DNA from: Mesostigma viride
Taxonomy: Eukaryota; Streptophyta; Mesostigmatophyceae; Mesostigmatales; Mesostigmataceae
DNA length: 64,000 bases
Direction of reading: 5' to 3'
NCBI GenBank assembly: GCA_009746045.1
Contig: RPFO01000253.1
Location: 2,833,975-2,897,974, forward strand
Shown here in pieces: positions 46,701 to 55,700 of the stretch. The notes beneath the pieces are model-generated. The model did not search any database, was not told where the DNA came from, and saw only the letters and a program-made list of their open reading frames with translations. Position numbers and translations under genes: made by a program. How positions within the stretch are numbered: position 1 is the stretch's first letter; every line of letters begins with the position of its first letter.

Positions 46701-49700
46701 AAGAAGTAAATTCAGATTGCGCACCCCTGAAATTCCAGACAACACCCAGACCCGTAATAGCCCAAATATCGGCGTACCAACTTCCGTACCAATTTAATTA
46801 GTGACTGCGAGATCTGCAATATCACAACACCGCCCCCCTCGGGCATGGTAGACAGCAGAAATCCACTCACAGAAAATGGCTTCCGCGTCAGCTGGGTCGA
46901 CAGGGCCAGGTGGCGCCCACGCCACGTAGACAGCCGCCGCGCGCCGGTACGCTGGCAAGGTCGACACAGGGTTCACTGTGCCCTCCAAAAGTGCCAAGTC
47001 CCGAGGGCGTCGCGCCCTCTCAGGCCCAGGGTTGGGATGCACGTCACCACACCGGGTCAAGTCAGGAATCCAAGCGCCACGCCGACTGGCCTTGTCAGCT
47101 GGGTTGTGGTCGGTAGCCACCCAGACCCAGTGGCTGTGCATGTCGCCAGCCAGTGACAGAGCGCAGTGGCGCCGAACCAGCTGGTTGAGGCGGTAGGAAG
47201 ACGACCGCCCCCTGACAAATGCCCCCACCACAGCACTAGAGTCCACGAGCCGGACGACTCGCTTACCTCGACACGCCTTGGTCCGGCACGGCCACTTGAC
47301 CCCCTGCGTCGCAGCAATGGCCTCCTTGACGTTGATGTGGTTAGGCTGTCCCCGCCACCTGTAGGACAGTGCCGTACGCCAGTGGCCACCTCCCAGCAGG
47401 CTGTAGTCCCCCTCCATGCGCTCCAGGTCCCAGTCCTCCCCAGACGTTAAGGCTGTCCTCCGCCACCCCCGCGCTTCGCGCCGGGTCGCCAGCCGGGCAC
47501 AATCGGCCCCAGGCAGGTCCTTGTAGACCACCCCACCGCCGGAACTGCTCGCATCACTTGCGACGACCCGGTCAGAAAGGGACCGGGCCCTGGCAGCCCT
47601 CAAAAAGGGGGCCAGGTCGATCGCCGCCTGAAGCTCCTGGCGGGCCCCCGCAGGGAGGCGCCAGCGGCGCCCAGGCAGGGAGGCGTTCATGGCTGCTAGC
47701 AGCCGATACGTCTCAGACCACACCGCGAGCCTAGGGCGGCACAGCAGATGCATCCACACCCACTTCCCAAGCACAGAACTAAGTTCGCGGTAGTATGTAA
47801 ACCCACGATCCAAGATTCTATGAGTAGCAGCGATAACCGCCACCACACTCTCGGGAACAGGCACCACGTCACCATCTCTTTGGTGAATGACACCCACCGC
47901 CTGCACACCAGTCTGCTCAGCTGTGCACACTAGTCTGCTCAGCTGTCCCCCTTGTCAGACTTCTGCACCAGCCCAACTGCGGCGTAGGCAGCCTGAACAC
48001 GACTAGCTGCTGATTCACCCCATCCACCGACGCACAGTGGGTGAAATGGAGGTCATCGATCGTCACAGCATGCATACCTTCCAGATCCTGCCGAGATTCG
48101 AAGCACGGCGAGGGCGCCAAGGGCGCAGCAGGGTCCTCCTCCAGCCTCAGCCGGACGGCCTCCCCCGCCTCGTTGGCCTCCGCCACCAGGATCAGCGCTG
48201 ACATGTTGATGCTCAGCCCACGGCTAGCCTCCAACGGCGGCTTGGGGCCACAGCGGTACAACACAGACTGATGCACACACTGGGCCACGTGACGGCCAGC
48301 TTGTTGCCCATTGGCCAGCACAACATCCACGGCCACACCTTCCGACGAGCCCCACTCAGGCCCACCAGATCCGACCACACCGGCATCCACGCACAGTACC
48401 GCCGCATCCAAACTGGCAGGCGGAGTCTGTTGTAGTACGAATCCAAATCTGATACGCCCCCAAAAACATCCTCCCCAGCGCGCGTGGGCAAATCGCAAAT
48501 CACGCCAAGGTGTGGTAAAAAAGCGGGCATAGGATCTGGTAGTGGCATGTTGCCACGCCGGTTGTCCACAATCAGCCGTATACGGCCGTCGGGCTTTCCG
48601 ACCCCAAAAGTACCGTTCACCATAGGCGGCTCCTCCTCAAAAAATCCACCCAAAATCCCCCTCTCCACACACACCGTGCAAACCCGCGCGAACTCCTCCA
48701 TGCTACACCCCCGCGAGATCCGCATCGACTTCTGCAAGATCCGCTCTGCTGGGCTCAGCGTCCGTACCATCCTACTCTCATCATTCAAAATTGCTCCCCA
48801 AGAGGGGGGTAGTAAGTTCAGCACATCCACTTGGCCACCTTCCCCCGGACCAGGCAAGGCCAAGCGTGCGGCCACTAACGGTTCGTAAGGGGCTCCTTCA
48901 GCATATTCACCCCCATCCACTACAGATCCTGCCATTGCCGCTACGGAACCACCGTTCCGGCGGACAAAGGACCTGCAAGCATCATCGATCCCATCTAGGG
49001 CCGCCTGCTGCAGAGGCCCGGGCACACGGGCTGAATCTACAGCAGGCGGATCTCGCCCCCCCACCCCCATCTTGTTTAACGCCCTAACCGCTTGACAGGC
49101 TAGTGTGCGAGCATTAAAAGCCCGACTCATCCTATCGCGCCTACGGCCTGAGCGTACCTGCTGCCACCAGTCACGAGGTGGCAGGGGTGCTGGAAGAGGT
49201 AGTGGAAGAAGGCACCGCTCCCTCACTTGTTGTTGTTGGACGGGCCGCCCTGCCCCTTCTTGCCGGGACCCTGCTCCAGCTTGTGCTGCCGCTTCCCCAT
49301 GCTCATCGCCGCCCGCACCGCCGGAGACGCCAGCATTGCCCCACCCTCCTGGAATGGCAGCATCGCCGACGGAGTGCCCTTCCAGCCCGTCGACCCCACA
49401 TCCACCAGCTGGCACGCTGTGATCAGCTTCGCCAGGTACTCGGCTGCTGCCAGCTCCAGAATCACTTCGGAGCGTGGCGTGGCCCAGTAGCCGAATTCCG
49501 TGACCATCGTGTCCAGGATGCCAGCCATTTGCAGGACCAACATGCGCCTCTCCCCACTGGCTGTGTTGCCGTGCATCGTCAGCATTATCGATGCACGGAT
49601 GGACTTCCCCGCCACGCTCTCCGCGTAGTCCAGCATCCCCGGCAGCACCACCTCCAGCATGTTGCTCAACAGGACCGGCACTGCATGCCCGCTCAGCGCC

Positions 49701-52700
49701 ACTCCCTTCGTGCGCGCCAGCCTGCCAGCAGTCGTCGCCGCGGCTGGGCTTGCAGCTGCTGGAGTCTTTGCCTGGTCCAGCAGCTTCCACATGGCCGATA
49801 TCAGGTCGCCAATATCTCCGCTAGTGCTGGGATGGAAGCCCGCCAGCTGGCGCCGCATAGCCCGTCTCGGTCCCCAGCAGCCGACCTATATTTCGGCCTA
49901 GGTCCGCCACATCCTGGTCGATCGCCCCAGGGGCGCCATCCTCCTCCCCAGCGCCCGCTCCACCATGCCCCGCCCCTCTGCTTCCACCTGCCGAAGAGGG
50001 AACAACCCCTGTTCCCACCCCACCTGCTGACACTGGTGGATCCGGCTCTGCAATAGCCTCCCCCAGTTGCGCTGCTAGCACATTGGCCAGGGCCTCCTCC
50101 CCATCCCAGTCGCTGACAAACCCCCTTTTCTCCAATACGTCCATGACGTTCTTGGCACGCCCCTGATTGAGCTTCTGGATCCGCTCTAGCCAATCCCCCT
50201 CCCCTAGGATCTTCTGTACCACAGTGGCGGCCTCGTTTGGGTGCATCCTTCCTTGGCTGCTTGCTTGAGTTTCGCTATGAAATTCCGGTCTGTGGCTGTC
50301 ACTGTCGAGGTCATGGTGGGTTATAATGCTTGATGTGTTATCTTGCGTTTTGTTTTTTGTGATGTGGTCACGTGAGGTTCTCAGGCAAAAGAAACAACCT
50401 GCTTCCCTAGAATGGAAGCCCACCTTTTATAGCAACCACCTGTCCAGCCAACCCCTACCTGGGTGGCTGGGGTGCAGGTGACAGCACAAAAAATATTTTT
50501 TTTTCTAAAATTATTTTTTCTTTTTGTGCTATACGGCGTTGCATTCTCCGCTCAGCAGGTTAGTCATAGATAAATTGAGCATAGCTCACCAAGTAGTTAA
50601 GGTCGGCCTCTCTTATTTTCACTAGAGCGGCAACAGCAAGCCAGGGAGATGGGCCTTTGGTGAACCTTCGCTGCCTGAACCTAAGGCAGCAATGGGAGTG
50701 TGAAAGGCAGCAAGACAGGCAGCGCGAGAGGACGGCGGGATGCCCACGCCGCGGGCTGCTGCCACCAGTCACGCGCCAGTCGCCTGGGGCGCCAAAAAGA
50801 AGCAGATTGCCACTCTGCTCGCCAAGTGCACAAGGGGCGCGAAGGCAGTGGGTCACTCGAGCAGGTCTTTGGTACCGAGGACTGGGTGGCATATGCCAGC
50901 TGGTGGAGCTTAAGCCAGCTGCGTGCATTGCTGGCCGATCACGTCCACGTTGCCGACGTGTTGGAGGCACGTGACCCAAACGAAACGTTGGTGGCAAAAC
51001 TGCTGGCTGTGACAGATCTCGCGGCGGATGCCGAGGAGGAGGTACTGCCACCATCGACCCCTGCGCAACGAAAAATGGCCAAGCCGAAAGGCAAGGCCAG
51101 AACCTTTTCGGCAGATGGGGGGGCTGTCAAAAAGGAAAGAAGGGCGAGATCGCAACATTTGTGGGGGCACCTCTGGGAGCCGAAGTCCAAGGCGATGAGG
51201 AGGATGAGGAGGGGCAGCTTGCGGCCGAGACATTTATGCAAGTTTTGAAGGCAGCGCTGGGAGGAATGTACAGGGTGGGAAGCCAATTCAAGGCCTCGAA
51301 AGGGGTGGCGCTACTAACCCGAGCCAAGATCGTGAAGTATCGGATTTTGGAGCGGGTGCTGCCGGGGATGCTGGAGGACGCCAGAGACAATGGGATGGGT
51401 GTCTGGTCGTGGGTCATGGCAATCAGGCCTGGAAATTGGCGGAACATGGAGAACAGGAAAATTGTCATGAACCTTGCATTGGCCATGGACATCCCTCTCA
51501 AGGAGCTGGGCTCAGCAGCCGGGGAGCTTGTGGGCGTGGAATACCTCATGAGGGTGGTGGCAGCCTTGCTGCAAGTGGAGGGGCAAGTGTGTGTGTGTGT
51601 GTGGTGTGTGTGTGTGTGTGTAAGGTGGAAGGCCCCCTCCTGCCCCTGGGGGAGGAGGCTGCACGGTCAACCACCCCGGCTGTCAAGGCAGCCCTGGAGA
51701 CTGCGAGCCTCTTGGACAAGCTTAACAAGGCCCAACAAATAGGAAAATAGAATCCCAGTGGGACTGCTTCCTTTTCCCGCTGCCATACCCACTTGGGTCA
51801 ACGTACACCATGCATGTGGGGCAGGGTGAGATCGGCACGCCGGCGACAGCATGCCACGTGCCGCCACCGCAAGCATGCACTGCAATGCAAGGTGGTACGT
51901 TGGCTTAAATGGCTGGGGGGGGGGCAAGACCCTCCTAAACCCAGAGGGGCGTGAGGGAGGGAGGAGGCCCTTGCGAGGGTCAAGAAGCACTGCACCTGGC
52001 ACTGTCGCCGCGTAGGTGGTGTTGCGATAGGAGTTATATCTCATGCCTTATGGGTTCCTGAATAATAGGCCTAAACGATCCGCAGTAAAAACTGATGAAC
52101 GACATTGTAGCCAGCAACACCATATCCGGTTGGTAATTGCAGAGGCAACGGCCTTAACCAACACGCGTCCGTTCGTCGCCTACAGCCAGCATTTATATGC
52201 ATAGGCTTGGCCTATGTATCTCACCGTCATGCACGGTATTCAGCCAAACAGGCATAACGCACCAGCGCCCACGCACGGGATGCAGGCCGACAGGCACAGC
52301 TTCCAGCGTCCTGTCAAAAGGCGCCTGCTAGCGGCCCTTATCTTTTAACACTTAACTCGTACCGTGTGTCGATGCTACTCTGATTCCCAAATTGGGCACT
52401 TAGACCCGTACCTCCTGTCAAATCTGTAGTCTAGTCACGTATCTTTCGTCAGCGACCAAACCTACCTCCGCAGGTTGGTTACTCCGCACCTTGGCTGATG
52501 GTTGATCAGACTTAAGTTCAGCACAGGACTATTTGATAGCATTGCTCAGCACGACATCGCTAAGTGGACTTTTCAGTCCGACTTGCGTTGACAGGCCACG
52601 CGTCAATGGTCAGTACATCCCCGGAGCTTCCATTCGGTCCTAACTTCGGCACTTGACGACTTTTACGTCCCTTGTCAGAATCGAGTGTTTTTGGCGGCTT

Positions 52701-55700
52701 CACAAAGGCCTCTTCCAGCTCTACAACGCGTTAACATAATCAGTGAGTTACATGAATTACAAGCCAGTGCAAGAAGGCGCTGATGCAATGAGTGGAAGCA
52801 AAGCAGATACAAACAACTACGCGCGGACGCAAAGAATCTGCCAAAGTTGGGGGTGGCGGGGAAGGTGTGGCTGCTTGACCGGTTGGCTATGCGGCCGAGC
52901 TGGCGGGAGATTTATGCAAGCAAGCAAAACTGCATCAAGCCAGCAGTCGCGGCGAGCGCAAGGTATTGGCATGCTCCTAGGCCCAGCCGGTGCCGCACCA
53001 TGGCTGAGAATGGGTCAAGCTCATGAGCCGGGCAGCAGGCGTGGGCATGGTAACGTTCCGGGAGAGGCCTGAGTGGGTGGATGGCTGCTTTGGGGTGGCC
53101 AAGGGGGTGGGTGAGCAACGGTTCATCGTTAACAAGAACTGGGCAACCTGCTGTGGGTGGACCCCCACAAGATCCTGCTCCCCCACCTGGGCATCCTCGT
53201 GGAGGTCTACATCAATGGCCGCTGCTACAGCGTCAAAAGTGACCTCGTGTCGTACTGCTACTCCATCAAGATGCCCGAGTAGTGGTTGGCCATACTACCA
53301 AGGGCTTCCTAGTGTGTGATCAAGTATATTGTGGGCCTGCCGGGGCCGATGCTAAAGGTGCTGGCCATGGGGCATTCCCATCCGCTGGGGGAGGCCATCC
53401 ATGGGATGGTACTCTTCTTGAGCGGTGTTCTGTATTTGTGGCGCCAGGTTAACTACCTCTCTAGCACAGGTGAGCTCATCACGCAGGTTAACCCGTTTTT
53501 GGATGTGGCTTCCTAACGGGGGGAATTAGATGGGCTCGCCCTACGTCCGCGGGGAAATCTTAGCGGCCACATGGGTGGGGCGGCGGAGCCGTGGCAACAT
53601 GCAGAGGCAGGGGCCAGCGGAGAGAACTGAACCGAAGTGCATCCCTGCTATCAATGTTTGAGACGGCCTTGGCGGCCTGGTAGGGAAGTTGGAGTACTTA
53701 TGTGTTAAGAGACATGTGCTGGCCGCTGGGCCCCAGCATGGTGTTACAACAACCAGCCTGATAATTATTTGTACAGCGACTTTGAATGGTGTGGTATAAG
53801 ATCTACTTTATAAAGCCTAGCAGCACACTTGAATGAAATTCCCCAAAAGTATCCAAAGATCCGGTGTCCTTCATTGAAGTCCTGCGGCATAGCACCACTT
53901 GGCCAGCCTACCCCAGTGATGTTCACCAGTGCCTGAAATGCCCCGGTGACAGGTGACAGTCAGAATCCCCCCGCCCCCCCCCACCACCACCCGGCCTACG
54001 CAAGCCACTGCTCATGCCAGGCAACTAGGGTTGGGTCGGTTACCGGGGAGTAACCGAGGGGTCGGTTACCGGAACCGGTTACCGGTAGTACCGATACCGG
54101 TAACGGACGACCTTCCCGGTAACCGGGTACCGAAGGCCATCCTCGCTACCCGAGGTACTCGGTTACCGCTCGGTTACCGTTACTTCGGCGCTGCGCCAAG
54201 TGCCAACAGCCAACCCGGCAAGGATTTCGTCAGTCTTTCAGACAGCAATATGGTAACGGTAACCAACCGTCATCGGTACCGGTAAATGGTGGTAACGAGT
54301 ACTTCTAGCACAGTAGAATTGGACTTTTACCCGGCCTTCACTGGCTCGGCATGCATTGGGGTGCCGGTACCGGTACCGATTGCCTCGCCCAGTAAACCGA
54401 TGCCGGTACGGGTAGCCGAGGGCAAGTACCGGTTCCGGTACCGATGGGCTTAAACCGGTAACCGACCCTTCCCTACAGGCAATCTCTCGTCCCGAGGCTA
54501 GGTAATGCCAATGTCGGCCAGGATTGAGCTACCACGCCACAGCTAGAGAATACGTAATACCGTGACAACCGTCGCAATGTCGCCATGATCAAATTAAATG
54601 CCTGCACAGCCGGAATGCATGGTAGCAACAGTACACAGCATCATTCTTGTTGATGCCCTAACGCCAGGCAGCAACCGAATTGTCCAGAATAATGAAATGA
54701 TGACGACAAATCTGCATTTCAAGTCCCGCCTGCCTAGACAGCACGTGAACAGATACCCCTGCATTCACTGTGTCTGGCCACGTGCCCCCTGCTTCTCGTA
54801 CAAATAACCCGCATGTCTGCAGGCCTTTATGAAGGCACTTTCTGTATTCCCATATAATGGTTCAGCACGTGACAGCAAACGTTCTTGCACAGTGGCATAG
54901 TGTTTGTGCTGATCTTGGGCAATGTGGTTTGTTTGTGTGCCATCGAATATCGCGATTTTTCTTGCTTATCTGAATCCAGGTATCTATTCAGCAACCGACT
55001 GTCAGGCATAATCCCTCCTCAGCTGGGATCATCTTCAAGGCTGAGATATCTGTAAGTGGGATCCTCACCGTCTCTGACCTGGTTCAAACTAAGATTCGTT
55101 TGATAGTGGTAATGAGTGCGCCGAGTGATGAATGATGCCAAGCTACAAGGATGTTGCTTCACAACGTTACAAATGCAACTGTCGTTGTGTCAGAAGCTCC
55201 CAAACTATCATTTTACTAAGATAATCAGCTAGGGTTAAACATATGGAGATATACTCAGACACAAGCCAGTAGCGCGATTTTTTGGCATGCCCTACATAAG
55301 GTTCACTTTAGCCTTGCTTAATGCACGCTCGACTTTTATGCAACTCAGACTCGTGTCCGTCAGTTGCCTAGCACACTCTGTGTGGTTTTATGGCAACAGC
55401 CAGTGCTCCCCTTACTGGTTTGTGGGGTTAGCCCATTTCAAAACCCTCACGCCCCAAACGAGAGTTTTTGTCACAAACCTGCCTGCATGGCTATACATTA
55501 AGTCGGCCACAGTTGCATCTGACATGGCGTGGAGCATTTGAAAAACCACTGTAGCACATTTACACCCCAGCCCAAGAATCCCCTCAAGAGGCCGAGACGC
55601 GGACGAGGCCTTCTTGCCAGGAGGTAGAAAATACTTAATTGCCCCCATTGTCACATTGCGTACAGGTTTGGAGCTGTTACTGCTCCTACCCTCCAAACGC

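Larger units (their letters stand above)
35404..46829 (-). mobile_element. Ty1/copia LTR retrotransposon inserted in the D3 recombinase gene
   Basis: The LTRs have TGTTGT...ACAACA ends: 35404-35908 is the 3' LTR, and 41438-41552 plus 46444-46829 is the 5' LTR, split by D2. The flanking bases are CCGCC on both sides (35399-35403 and 46830-46834), a perfect 5-bp duplication. The interior has gag, integrase, an aspartic-protease-like segment and RT-RNase H on the minus strand. Without D2 the element is about 6.5 kb. The LTRs differ at roughly six bases and one 4-bp indel by eye, so it is fairly young, although pol has two frameshifts. Confidence 0.9.
33837..50592 (-). mobile_element. D3: PAT-like tyrosine-recombinase retrotransposon with split direct repeats (interrupted)
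   Basis: On the minus strand the order is A1 (50592-50383), ORF1, pol with RT, RNase H and recombinase, B1 (34468-34271), A2 (34271-34059), a 24-bp C-rich spacer and B2 (34034-33837). A1/A2 and B1/B2 are direct repeats of about 210 and 198 bp. This A1-ORFs-B1-A2-B2 layout plus the YR gene defines PAT/Ngaro-type elements; kangaroo of Volvox is a known algal relative. Without the 11.4-kb insertion at 35404-46829 the element is about 5.3 kb. It carries a few frameshifts and is probably inactive. Confidence 0.85.
50593..53516 (+). mobile_element. D4 right part (gag and partial pol)
   Basis: It continues D4 from 33836: the rest of region A, a gag-like relic and the first half of pol, collinear with D2. 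It is truncated around 53516, before RNase H, and followed by a Z-family fragment. A foreign segment of about 735 bp lies at 52031-52763. Confidence 0.75.

Noticed and set aside
52130-52175. A tRNA gene on the minus strand
   Set aside because: Only a D-arm-like piece is present; no B box, acceptor stem or complete cloverleaf.
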